NCBI GenBank assembly: GCA_013350335.1
Contig: CM023533.1
Span: forward strand, 31,602,869-31,666,868
Source: Chimonanthus salicifolius
Lineage: Eukaryota > Streptophyta > Magnoliopsida > Laurales > Calycanthaceae
DNA length: 64,000 nt
Direction: 5' to 3'
The first letter of the stretch is position 1; every line of letters begins with the position of its first letter. Below, one piece after another: positions 46,562-57,911 of the stretch. The translations under genes were made by a program, and so were the position numbers. A model generated the notes under the pieces. That model had not been told where the DNA came from, ran no database searches, and saw nothing but the letters and a program-made list of their open reading frames with translations.

Positions 46562-46659
46562 ATGGACATTATGTGTAGGGACGGAAGGGTGTAAATTTGG
46601 GGCCAATAAAATATCTCATGTTCTGGTAACATTCTGGATGTTGGTAACTTGTTCAGTTT

Positions 46660-46850
46660 TATTTTTTTTTATAACCAAGGTGTCCAGGCCTCTTAGAGCA
46701 CCCGACTAATCATTGGGGTATGTGCAAGCCTCCTTATCCATATACATCGGATAACTCTACAGGGAGTGGCCTTTTGGAGTAGAGAGGGAATCAAACTCAC
46801 GACTCCTGTTTCATGAGGCGGGTTCCTGCTATCACTCCAACCGCCTTTAG
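46660..46850 (-). mobile_element. tRNA-derived SINE with 20-bp TSD
   Basis: The minus strand begins at 46850 with AAAGGCGGTTGGAGTGATAG (A-box-like). A B-box-like GAGTTTGATTCCC follows and it ends in a poly(A) (T-run 46660-46670 on plus). The 20-bp sequence GTTGGTAACTTGTTCAGTTT flanks both sides exactly (46640-46659 and 46851-46870). This is a perfect target-site duplication, indicating a fairly recent LINE-driven insertion. Confidence 0.85.
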
Positions 46851-46870
46851 GTTGGTAACTTGTTCAGTTT

Positions 46871-49800
46871 CATGATGGTGAGGGACAAAATCACAAGAGT
46901 TGGCTTTTTCTTAACCATTGTTTGGTTAATGACAAAATCCTGGTTAATGACCCCTTTCTTTTTGTGTCTTGGAAAATTTTAAGGCTAAAGATGAAAAACC
47001 ATATTTTTTGATAAAAGGGAAGCTATCCCTTGTATTTTAAAACAACCATTACCATTTTATGGGTACGAATGGAAGACTGTTCTCTCCTTCTCCTGCCCAA
47101 AACAACATTGGCATCCTAATCACTCGTGCATTTTCCAGAGACAGACACCCCAAGGGAGGGAGAGAGTAAGCAGATTCTATGGGGACTTATTTTACTATGA
47201 AGTGGAATACATGGTGCAGGAGTTTATGTGGAACTTGCATGGGTGGACTTCTGTTTCATGGAGCCTTCCTCAACGACCGGCGTATTCTTAAAGTTGTCAG
47301 TGCTCCCTGGCTTCGAGTAATTTCCCCGAATTTGCTCACTGTAATTTACCATTTTTGAGCAGCCTACTTTAAGATGGTTGTTTTGTAAGTTTAAGCAAAG
47401 AATTTGAAGAACACCTGGGTGGCACTTGGCAGGTACCTATGTTTTTCTTCTGTCATTTTCAGCTAACCAGTATTCGTTAAACATCAGAATTTGTCAATGA
47501 GATTCAGCAGGTAAAAAAAAAAAAAAACAAATTTTGGGCCTAAGCTCTCATGTTTCTTTATGTTCTGATTTTTGAGGAAGCACTGAGACATGCTGGATTT
47601 TCCTTATATTGTTATTATTATTATTATTATTTTAAAAAATTCCTAATGCGAAGCCATCCACATGCTTAGTTTTGCCCTCAATACCTTGTGGGTGCACGTT
47701 TTTTTTTTTCTCTTTTTTTAAAGCTTGGTATATTTTGTTCTTGTGACCATTGATTGTCACCGATCTGAATCTGGCCTCTGGTGATGTTAGAGGCTGCTTG
47801 GACCTCAATTTGATGCTCACTCACGAACTGGATTGTAGTGTATTAATGTAGAGCTCATCAATTTGAGTGGTCACCATTGGAATGGTCTTTTTTTTTTCCA
47901 ATATATTGTCCATTAAGAATCACTTTGGTCAGACTAAGCTATGTTTTTAAAGTCCATAAAGTTTAGATTAAATAATAATTTTATAAATAATGGCATTTTG
48001 ATAGTTTAAAAAAATTGGCTTGATCAATTTGATCAAGGTAATCCGATCCATCATAACCTCGTTTGGTGGGTCCATGTTGAGGTTTGTAAGGTAATATTAT
48101 CTGTCTCAATGCGCTTAGGTGAACATCTCATTTTAATTGGTCTGTTGAAGTTGTAAATTTCGGTTTGAGGGGGAATGAATGGTGTGCTCATGTCTGTTTA
48201 TGAATGTCAATGCTTGCTGAAATTATGATCTTTGCATCCGCTTTGGACACCCAAAGGAGCATTGTTGTATAGCTTGTAACCATAACACTGACTGCGATTG
48301 TAGCATTTAAAATGGGAAAAAAAAAAAAAAAACTATTTGGGGCTACGGATGGCAACAAGCCTCGTGCAGGTTGGGCTTAACCTGGGCCCAAGTTGTGACA
48401 AGCCCAAGCCTGACTTGGGTTTAAAACATTGTTTAAGCCCAATTCTGAAGAGTGTGATAAGCTTGACAGAGATCACAAACTTTACAAAAAGGTCCGAACA
48501 GAATTGGAAAAAGGACTGAAGTGAGAATAAAGAAGGCAAGGAAGAAGGTATGTTTGGAAAGATTGGCCGTGGAAGATTAACAGAAAATATGAAAACAAAA
48601 AATATAACAAATACAATAAAACGTTTGAAAAAAAAAAAAAGCTGAATAGAGGAAAATTGAAATGGAGAAAATGAAATTGGAAAAAAAGTGCAGCAAGGGA
48701 AGGGATAAGGGAAAACGGAGAAGAAAGTGAAAAGAAGAATTGCATAGGAGAAACAAAGGCTGATAAGAACAAGAGAAACAAGAGGTAAAAACAAAATAAT
48801 AAAAGAGAAATGGAAGGAGAACAGCATTAGAAAAAGGATACTTAGAGAAGATAAGAGGGAAGGGAAGCAGAATGAAAGGAGAGATCTTGCTTCTACAGAT
48901 TCGAAAGGTGGTGAAGGCGCGAGCATGAGAAAAATAACAAAAAAAGAAGAGATTTTTTATTTTAGGTTCTTACATTATGCTAATTGTAGAACAAGTCATT
49001 GCATTGTCGTAATTTCGTCCTCCATATTTTTGTTAATTTGATTGGTATATAAACATAACTTTTTTCTGGATAAAATCATAAGAAGAGAGTTGCTACTAAG
49101 TTGTCTACAATCTTTTATTTGTTTTTCTTCTAGTGACTGCTCTCTCTCTATTGATAGGGCTTCGCAAGCTTCTCTATGTTAGTTTTATGGTGTGAGAGTT
49201 TGTAAGAGAGAGAAATGAGAAAATGATACGAAGAATTTTTTTTGTCAAAAAGGGCTTGAGAGGCTTTGGATTCTTACTTGTTCATATGAATTCTTCTTGT
49301 GGGCTTGTGAAAAAAGACAATATCTTTGTGCTGGATTTTCTTCTGGAGGCTTTAGACATCATAGAAGAAAGTAGAAAATATAGAATTTCTCAAGTGGCAA
49401 CAAAATAAGGGGTGATGGAAATTGGTAAAATATGATTTGGAAAACCTATTTATCTTTTTGTGGAATGTTTTGGATCCTTGTACATGGACGTCCAATTTTT
49501 TAATTCACTTTAAAAAATTAATCATTTGAGAGAAGGGTTTTTTTTTTTTTTCCCCTTAAAATATAAGTGGTGCATGAGGATTCTAGGTTTGATGTAGAAA
49601 AAATGAGCCATTGAGAGAAGGGTGTCTAGTTGTGCCTTGTAGCTGCATGTGGAATCTACTTTGGTGTCATATTAAAAAATCATGACTTGATAACGTTCTT
49701 GAGATAAAACTCACATTTCAAAAGATAATCACACAGAGAAGGGGCTTTAAGTGTTATATATAGTCATTTATTTTACAAATTAACCGATTTGAGGCTTTTA

Positions 49801-50240
49801 TCACTTCAAAAAAACTTTTGCTTTCAATAAAAAAAAGTGACTCTTGAGTCGTCGCCATTTCATTGGAAGATCATTGGTTTTTAATGAGAAAAATAGTCTA
49901 GTCTCCAAAGTGAGTCATATGGTCTTGGATAGGATATAATAGAAAACTAGAATTGTTTGGGAAAAGAATTATCATTCAATGCCTAAGCATTATTTGATAA
50001 TTTTGTCCTCAATGAGTTTCATAATTGTAATATTGACCTCTTTTGTGAGTTGACTCACTTGTGAGAGAGATATCTATCCTATTTTTATTTAGATAGACAT
50101 GGATAGATCACCCTTTGACAAGATAACAGTATACGTTCCATATTGGAAAAGAAGGCTGCACTAACCTGTGCGCCTACTTTATATCATCATACGTATCTAA
50201 TTTTTAAAAAGCATTGTGAAGATACACTAAATCCCAGTGT
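46871..50240. other. Gene-free stretch with low-complexity tracts
   Basis: I see no supportable gene. A (TTA)n microsatellite lies at about 47612-47633. At 48345-48440 a block of GGGCTTAACCTGGGCCC and AGCCCAAGCC motifs resembles a MITE end. From 48480 to 48960 the plus strand is strongly purine-rich. Near 49845 GACTCTTGAGTCGTCGCC resembles sequence common in gypsy LTRs, without definable ends. Confidence 0.4.
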
Positions 50241-50251
50241 ATAAACTGAAA

Positions 50252-50753
50252 TAGGTCCTTTTGATGGGCCTAACCCGATCTCAGTCCAGCCTGAACTCGT
50301 CTCAAATGAAGGAATGGACTTGAACATATATAATAATTTGATGGGCCAAACTTGAAGTCAATTTGGCCAAATACGTGTGTGTGCACTTGTTCCTTTTCTT
50401 TTTAAAAAAATTGTTAAATTTATTAAAAACTAATTGATTGGGATTGAATTAAAATATGTTTAAATAAAATCAAATCGAATTTCAATCTAAAAATCAAATT
50501 TTAATCATTTCGTTTTAGGTGGTTAAAATCACCCATTGCCCTCAAATTCTTAAAAATCAAGGACACATGATAATTTTGAGTACTAGGATTAAAGATATTG
50601 ATTTTTGGGCTGAAATTTGGCCCATCAGTATCATGTTTATTTTCAATTTGAGCAATTGAATTTTTAGTGAGATCAGAAGGGTGAACTTCAGCTTTACTTA
50701 TTTAAATGGGCTGGACTAAAGTAGAGAGAAGCCCGGCCCATGAACAGGCCTTA
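50252..50753. mobile_element. Possible MITE related to 40276-40944
   Basis: The left end reads TAGGTCCTTTTGATGGGCC and the right end, on the minus strand, TAAGGCCTGTTCATGGGCC. The inner sequence (GAACATATATAAT.ATTT, ATTTAAATGGGCTGGACT) resembles the element at 40276. The flanking octamers do not match, so the boundaries are uncertain. Confidence 0.4.
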
Positions 50754-51935
50754 CTTTGGTTGCCAGATTCGTTTCTCTTCTTTTTCAAGATTTTTAGATG
50801 CCAATTGTTACTGGTTCTGGTGAGCTCCACATTCATATTCTCAGCATCATAGATTTGCTTCTGGGCTCTCTTTCTATGGTCATCCAGAATTTCTCAGTGG
50901 ACAAAGAATTTAAAGGTTTGTAGAAGTTGAAATCCATTAAGAAATTCCTAACTATCAAACAATCCCAATTTGCTGCAAATTGAGAATTTGAGATGCCATT
51001 CTTGAAGAATTCTAGTGATATCCATCACATATTCTTGGCAGTTGGCATCTAGGATAAAAAATACATTGCACTAATACAGAGTGCCAATACGCTCATATAA
51101 GCACAACACAACATATCGAATACACATCCATTCGGATCCTGGCCAAGTGCACCGATGTGTTATGCTCGATATGTTAACATTTTTTATTCAATACGTTATT
51201 GTCATTTAAAATCTTGATAAATATTTTAATTAAAAATTATATTTTTCAAACATGTAATCTAACTAATGGAGTTGGTTTTTTAGCGAAGTCCATAAAATTC
51301 GAACTCCCTTCAATCATTGGTGAAAATATCAGCCACTATATATAATATTATCAGATTTTACAAAGACGATATATGTCGCCCAAGACGTATTATATTGTAT
51401 CGAGCCCACCATGTCACCGATATCTCTTGCCAACTATCGCAAAATATCGACCGACCGACATACCATCATTATATGTTTGGGGCATCTTTTGGGATATTCA
51501 ATTGGAGAAGCCTTTGGATACATACATCCAACGAGAAACCTTAGCCGACTTCACTTGACCTATTATAGTTATTTGATATTTGATGAACCTCGATTATTTC
51601 AATGTAATCAACAATCATATTAAATAAGTTTGTTTGACTCGAGCTAATAATTTATTAAATACATTGACACAATTTATATTATTATATGCCAATTATTAAT
51701 GAGTCAATTTGTACCTCGTAATCGTTAAGAGGACTCTATGAAAGAACCAATCTATCAAATATTTGATCTAATTGATTCATTACAAACACAATTGACCATT
51801 GCCTTCAAGTAAATTATTAATATTGATCCACTAAACTCACAAATTTTATAGAAATCATTTGAGAAATCGTCTCATTTGAAAACTTGAGCTAAACGCGTAA
51901 ATATTACAGTTGGCAAGTAGGTGGTTTCTCGATCG
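50754..51935. other. Intergenic DNA, possible MITE debris
   Basis: No gene is supported. Around 51110-51490 there are CGATAT/ATATCG motifs (ATATCGACCGACCGACATAC, CACCGATATCTC) like those inside some plant MITEs, but I cannot set ends. Three overlapping frames at 51317-51623 are shadows of this. Confidence 0.3.
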
Positions 51936-52192
51936 AATTTTTACAAATAAAGTATCAAAATTCATCTACTCTGAATTTTATGAACTCCTGAAACTGATTT
52001 TAAGTGAAAACTGGTATAGTTTTAGGACTTAAAAAAATCATACCTAAAGAATTAGGAGAGAAGACTATTTTTCTTTAATTCTTTAGGATACGATTTTTGA
52101 AGTCCAAATTTATACCTCTTTTCACTTAAAATCAGTTCAGAATTCATAAAATTCAGAGTAAATAAATTTTGATACATTTTTTTATAAAAATT
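51936..52192. repeat. 257-bp inverted repeat (fold-back element)
   Basis: The left arm 51936-52054 and right arm 52076-52192 are near-complementary over about 118 nt, with a 21-nt loop (52055-52075). For example the left arm has ACTCTGAATTTTATGAAC and CTGATTTTAAGTGAAAA, and the minus strand of the right arm has ACTCTGAATTTTATGAATT and CTGATTTTAAGTGAAAA. Mismatches and small indels are scattered. It lies about 500 bp upstream of the HD-Zip TATA-like box. It may be a fold-back MITE or a source of hairpin RNA. Confidence 0.8.
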
Positions 52193-52698
52193 AATAAAGA
52201 AATGACTTCATTTAAAAATCTCTTTCCACGATCTAAGACAGCGAACGTCATAGGTGGACAGCAACATTTTAACCGTGTGAACACATATGGGTGTTCAAAT
52301 AGAAAAGTGAAGGACAAAGTGATTATTTTACACCAAATTTCGAAATCTGATTTCTCATACCGGGAAAAACACGGTGTCTAATCCTTTCTAGTTACATCAT
52401 TTTCTAATTGTGTATCATGTGAGGTAATTGAATAATGATCATCCATTTAATAGTCAATTCATAAGTTTATAGGGTTATTTTGGTCATTAAGAAAAGGTAC
52501 CTGACCTTAAAGAGCAATATGGTCATTAGCCCATTATAGCGGACTTAAAAATCAGTGCCCCTCTTGCGTGTCCCAAAAATTTATCAACAACTTGACAGAA
52601 GACGACAAAACGTCACTTTCCAAATGCCGGAATCCAACTTTACGGTTGCCGGTGCGTCATGTTGCCGGCCATGGCCATTTTACACCCTTTCTCCGCCC

Positions 52699-52706
52699 TA
52701 TTTAAG
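52699..52706 (+). promoter_or_regulatory. TATA-like box of the HD-Zip gene
   Basis: TATTTAAG lies about 140 bp before the upstream ORF and 370 bp before the main ATG. C/T-rich leader sequence (TACTCTCTCCGCATTTCC) begins about 30 bp downstream. The position fits a core promoter with a long 5' leader. Confidence 0.5.
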
Positions 52707-52839
52707 CTGTAGCTCCGAATTCAAATAGCTTACTCTCTCCGCATTTCCACTCTTTCCTTCTCCTCGGGAAGAAAACGAGAAACCCTTACCCCAAATCCGA
52801 TTTCACCCCTCTCACTATTTCTTTTTCTCGGAGCCCGTG

Positions 52840-52926
52840 ATGGGATTTTCCTTCTCTTCTCTTCAGACTCAGAACCGCTTGCTCTGGAGCAGTAGCTTCT
52901 TTCGACACAAGCTTATGATCTTCTGA
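52840..52926 (+). CDS. Upstream ORF (28 codons) in HD-Zip leader
   Basis: An ATG at 52840 opens 28 codons ending TGA at 52924-52926, about 145 bp before the main ATG at 53072. The peptide starts MGFSFSSLQTQNRLLW and ends FFRHKLMIF. Arabidopsis HAT5/ATHB1, the closest family member to the downstream gene, is known to carry a conserved peptide uORF (CPuORF33) that lowers translation of the main frame. Position and length fit a homologue; I could not compare the sequences. If it is one, it would act through the nascent peptide on ribosomes. Confidence 0.55.
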   Translation: MGFSFSSLQTQNRLLWSSSFFRHKLMIF

Positions 52927-53071
52927 AAAAGAAACAAAAGAGGTATTGCTTCTTTTTTCCAGATTCGATTTCTCTGATCTGAGCTACGTAGCCAAAACTC
53001 AGAAAAGGGTGAATTCAGTTTCTCCTATCTGACACACTTGGCCGCGAGCAGATACGATTAGAAGGAGGACG

Positions 53072-56000
53072 ATGGATTCTGGGCATCTCATCTTCACCGC
53101 TTCCTCCGGCCGTGGAAACAATATGTTCTGCCTCGGCAACTGGCGATTCGTCTTTCCGAAGTAATCTTTCCTTCTTCCCATTTTGCACCTTGTTATGTTA
53201 TCTTATCTACGTTACTTAATTCACTTGCCAACTCCGTCGTAATGGCTTCTTCACGGTTAAAGTTGTCACAAACGGCCGTTATTATTTGTTTTTATCTTAA
53301 CCACATCATAAAATAAAAATTAAATTAAATGACTTCTTTTTAAATTCAATCAGTAAAATTATATTAATATGATAATTTTGCATACAAAATTTTCAACGTA
53401 GAATATAAGATTTTTTTATTGTTATATTTAAAATTATGTTTTTTTTTTGTAACTTGGGATTGAAGGTATTGATTGGTTAGCCTGTGGTTTTGAATAGAAG
53501 AAACAAAAGGCTGGTGTATTAGCTCAAAAATATCATAGTTTAATGTAAGAAGTTAGATTTTTTTGTAAGGAGATTTGTTTATTGATTTTAAGTTTTAATC
53601 TTTTAATATTAAGATAAAATTATTATATGAACTATTTTAAATTGTGATGCTCAAAATCAAAATTGTATTAATTGAATATGGGTTTAAGTTGAATTTAAAT
53701 TTACGTTTTTAAGATTCATCCAAAAATAAATAACGGAATTTATTTTGACCGGGAACATCGTTGTAAACTCTTCATCACTTATGTGATTAATAAGTGGAAA
53801 AACTAGATTTATTGTTCGTTGTTATTTAAATATTGATGTTTTTATTATTTTCTAATATTATCTATAAATGCAAAATTATTTGCTGCACAGAAAAGTATAA
53901 ATATTACAAGATAATCAGCGCTTTAGAACCGATATTATGATGGTTGTGATCGGAATATAAACGGCCGTTGTGGTTGTTTGTGTGCTTAAAAGTTGGAAAA
54001 AGAAACCTTAAGGTTTGAGTCAATGAATTTATAAAAACCAAGAAAATTTTCTAAATTACTTTAATTAATTAAATGAGGTTAATTTTTAAAATGTTATATT
54101 ATTATTGTAATTAATTTAAAATATACGCCAAGAGCCATCTGATAGGAACTCTAAGCTGAATCTTATTGCACGTTTTTTTTTTGGCCCGTTACAGCAAGAA
54201 AAGAAAAATCTATACGGGTTCAATTCTCGTTCTATTCTAAAGGATCATTTAATGTAGAGTTATTCGGTGGCTGTCGGTAGAGAGACTTGTAAATCTTCTA
54301 AAGATTAATCGAGTACTTTAAGAGGCTCTGAATACCTTAATCATTAAAAAAAATTAACACAAAAAAGATGTAAATAAAGAAAGTGTTTACGATTTTTTTT
54401 TTTTTTTCTGTCTACAAGATTGATCTGTTCTACATCTATATTTGACTTTTTCTTTTCTTTTCCTTCTGAAAGTAATTTATTTATTTTTGGAGGGGGGTTT
54501 CAGGCCCGATAAGGGTGGTGAGCATGGAAGAGGCCTTGAGAAGTCGCCCGTTTTTCAGCAGCCCGGAGGAACTGGAAGAAGATTACTACGATGAACAGTT
54601 GCCAGAAAAGAAACGACGACTCACTCCTGATCAGGTCAGAATACATTCTCTTTGACTTGAGTTGCACGCAGATGAGGGCCCATCTTGTGGTGGGTCCCAC
54701 TTGAATAGAAATCTGAGAATTTCTCTCTGTTAACCCAAGTCGGAAATCAAAAGATAGATTCCTCGACTTCCTCAACTCGATCAGTATTGACTTGAGCTTG
54801 TGCTTTTCTATTCTTAAATAGCTAGTTAGAGTGAAATTACTTTTTAAATTCGAACAATGGCATGAGAATATTATAAAGGAAAAGTAGCCCTTTTACAATC
54901 TTGGGAATATTTACAAGGAATTATGTAAAGTGAGATGCATAGATGATTGGCGATACCCACTCTGCTTTTCTCAAAAGGGGAATGATTTTACTTTTTATCT
55001 GAATATATCCTTCCCTTATGAGAAAATTACTAATATGGCTGATCCCATTGTAATCCCAATTCCCAACCTCATTGCTGTGGTGGTGTTTTTTTTTCTTGTG
55101 GGTGATTTTCAGGTTCACCTATTGGAGTGGAGCTTCGAGGCGGAAAACAAGCTGGAACCAGAGAGAAAGACTGAGCTGGCGAAGAAGCTGGGGCTTCAGC
55201 CTAGACAGGTGGCGGTCTGGTTCCAGAACCGCCGAGCCCGGTGGAAGACAAAGCAGCTCGAGAGGGAATATGATCTACTCAAAGCATCCTATGAGTCCCT
55301 CCTTGTTGACCATGGCAACATCACCAAAGAGAATGAGAAGCTCAAAGCTGAGGTAACAACACCTTCCTTTCATCTGTTTGATTGGATCATGTTTCTTTTG
55401 CCAAACTGCAATTTAGTGTTTTGGGTATTCTTTTCATAGTCAAGGTCAATTCCGTACATAACATTTTGTTTATTAATTAAAGCATTGATTTTTTTTTCTT
55501 CCAATCAACTTGTTCCGACTGACTCACCCACTAATCATCAGGGCATGTGTAAATCTCTCAATCCTGAGAGTCCTTTGAGGGTGAGCGAGTAAAACGCAAG
55601 ATATCTGCTTCTTTAGACGAGTTCTTCAAGTCAGACCAACCCAATTTTTAATTTTCTTATCTTCACTGTGAACCCATTCATAAAACTGCAAGTTATTTTA
55701 TTAGGTTTCTTTTTCAAGTTAGATACATTTTATAAATATTGACAAGAGTTCAAAAAGGTTGAGATTCATCTATATCTTGACAATTGTCTACTGGTCTAGT
55801 CTAAGTTATAGACGTTAAGTTGGGGTAACTTAATTTGCTCGTATTGTATTAACTCAAAAAAACTTTTTGTTGTATTACTTGAGTACTGAACATAGCAGAG
55901 CAAGTCGGTGCTTATTGTTTATCTTCAAATGTGAAAGGAAGAATAAGAAAAAGAAATTAAAGAAAATATTTTTTTAACAAACTTCTCAATAATTCCATTA

Positions 56001-56457
56001 ATTAATGAAGATTTTTGAATTTAAGCTTCCTAAACTGCTCCCTTCGTAGTTAGTTTCATTTCAGATTTTTAGCATGAGCATAGAGGAAATTTTTTTCTTG
56101 GTGTGCAGGTGGTGTCTCTAACTGAGAAAGCTGCAAGGCAAAGAGATGATGAACCAGAAAACCAGTCCGGTATTGGAGAATGCCGAGAGCGGTGGAGTCG
56201 TCAGTAGTGTGAAGGTGGAGGACCACCTGAGCTCCGGCAGTGGCGTTGTGGATGAGGATGGTCCACAGCTTATCGACAGCAGCGATTCCTACTTCCCCGA
56301 TGAGTACCGCAGCTGCATTGGTGCTGTGGATGGTGTTCAATCTGAAGAAGAAGTTGGGAGCGATGACGGCCAGAGCTATTTCTCCGATGTCTTTGCGACT
56401 GCAGAGCAAGCGGAGCAGGCTGAGGATGAAACGTTGGGGTGGTGGGTCTGGTCTTGA
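53072..56457 (+). CDS. HAT5: Class I HD-Zip transcription factor, HAT5/ATHB1-like, with two apparent frameshifts
   Basis: Exons are 53072-53160, 54504-54634, 55113-55352 and 56109-56457. Exon 1 encodes [19 protein letters not shown]. Exon 2 has [20 protein letters not shown]. Exon 3 has the homeodomain core ([34 protein letters not shown]) and the start of the leucine zipper. Exon 4 has [14 protein letters not shown] and an aromatic end (WWVWS), as in HAT5. The expected length is about 268 aa. One extra base near 53141 (LGN then GD) and one near 56128 (SLTEK then LQGK) break the frame with the best-matching splice sites. Using AG acceptors at 54522 and 56130 instead gives an open 255-codon frame. 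It is a nuclear DNA-binding protein. The unusual Trp in LLEWSFE replaces the common Lys. Confidence 0.85.
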
Positions 56458-57775
56458 GTCTACTACGCCTACTTTTACCATCTTTCATTCACGTGGTTCT
56501 CTGTAATATAATCTTAAATAAGAATTTTCCTTAAAAAAAGGCACCTTTTTCACTTGTAATTTCAGTAATAATAATAATAAAAGTAATGATTAACGCCATA
56601 ATCTTTCTTTTACTTTTCACCACTTCTATTTCTTCTCTCCACCACGCTGGTTTTGAATTTTCCATTCCCATTCATTGCTTTTAACGGCACGGGCAAATGT
56701 GACCAAGTTCTACTAAAATTTTCATAGATGCGTTCACCAACTTTGATGCACATTAAGATTAGACCATTAGAGTTCGAATATGCAATTTCCTATTTCTTAA
56801 GATGCCTTGATCCGTGACATTAATTCATTCTTTGCAGAAAATAGACAATTAGGTAATTATAAAATAGTCAACAGCTTTTCTCAACTTTGCTGATTTGCCA
56901 ATCGAATTTAAAATTATTCAAATCAAACATTTGATGTTATTTATGTTTACACTCTTAGAAAAATAAGGGCTAATGTTTGTTGGGTTCAACATATTTTAAT
57001 GTAAAAAACTTAGTATATCATAGTATATACTATGGTATGGACATTCTATAAATTAAAATATCAACCAACAAATTTAAATGTCGAATATCAATAATAACTA
57101 ACAGTAAAATTTCATGTTATGCCCATCCTCTAAATCCATCGCAACAAATACTAAGGACATATATTGGACAGTTTTACATTATTTTGTTCCAACATTGTCC
57201 ATGGAAATTTTTTTTCTCAATTTGGTTATTTACTACGATTTTGTGGAAAATGAGTTCATAAGAAGAGAGGACAGAAAGTAACTTCCACATCTTATGGATT
57301 TGAAAACCTGCGACCCAACCCATGAAGTGACGATGGTCTCACTTAAGATCTAATCTTATCACAACTCGTGACTTGATCTATGACCCATAATCCAATTTGT
57401 GACCTGACAAACTCTACTCAATACTCATGACTCGGTCCATGGCCCAACTAGCCTAACCCATGACTTAATGTATGGCCCATAATCAATCTAATTTGATCTA
57501 TTATCCAATATTTTACTTGACTCATGGCCCATAGTTTAGTCTAATCAAATATAATATTTATGATCTATAACTCAGACTCATGACCTAACCCAATTTATGT
57601 TCCATACGTAAACACCAACAATTGAACTAACTAAAGGCACGATTATGAATTTTCAAATTAGGTTAAGATGAGTTATAATGACCCATGGTTAAGTAAAATT
57701 AACTATATTAGTAAACTAGATCGTCAATAAGAAGGACCTCAAAATATATATCACCACCTAAATTGTACAGACACT
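56458..57775. other. 3' flank of HD-Zip gene and degenerate repeat
   Basis: The HD-Zip 3' UTR probably spans the first 100-150 bp (AATAATAATAATAAAAG at about 56566-56582). The rest is AT-rich without genes. At 57300-57560 a degenerate repeat of GACCCATAATC/CATGACTTGAT-type words occurs. Confidence 0.4.
57300..57560. repeat. Degenerate minisatellite of ACCCATGAC/GCCCATAATC words
   Basis: Words such as CTATGACCCATAATCCAA, CTCATGACTCGGTCCATGGC, ACCCATGACTTAATGTATGG, CCCATAATCAATCTAAT and CTCATGGCCCATAGT follow one another every 20-45 bp. This suggests a decayed short tandem repeat. No coding role is seen. Confidence 0.45.
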
Positions 57776-57796
57776 CTACCATCTAAATATATATTT

Positions 57797-57841
57797 TTGA
57801 ATGATTTCTCGATTTATGCATGCCATCTTTACACAGACGCC

Positions 57842-57873
<32 letters not shown>

Positions 57874-57893
57874 TCGGATGTCTCTGAAGAAAC
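57797..57893 (-). pseudogene. U6: Retroposed U6 snRNA pseudogene
   Basis: The minus strand from 57893 matches U6 snRNA over its full length. The 5' stem is GTTTCTTCAGAGACATCC (normal GTCCCTTCGGGGACATCC), followed by the conserved GATAAAATTGGAACGATAC and ACAGAGAAGATTAGCATGG. The following 20 nt, normally CCCCTGCGCAAGGATGACAC, are mutated, but CGCATAAATCGAGAAAT is almost kept. The copy is flanked by CTACCATCTAAATATATAT on both sides (57776-57794 and 57893-57911), a 19-bp target duplication. There is no plant USE element upstream. It is therefore a LINE-mobilised copy, not a working gene. Confidence 0.85.
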
Positions 57894-57911
57894 TACCATC
57901 TAAATATATAT

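Noticed and set aside
48333..48926. 197-codon hydrophobic minus-strand ORF
   Set aside because: It is the complement of a polypurine tract. Phe/Leu/Ser runs come from T/C-rich codons, and there is no domain, conserved start or splice context.
56109..56207. Programmed ribosomal frameshifting in the HD-Zip gene
   Set aside because: There is no slippery heptamer or downstream pseudoknot-like structure at the shift. Indel or alternative splicing is simpler.
57797..57893. Functional U6 snRNA gene
   Set aside because: The core after the ACAGAGA region is mutated, no plant USE is upstream, and target duplications show it is a retrocopy.
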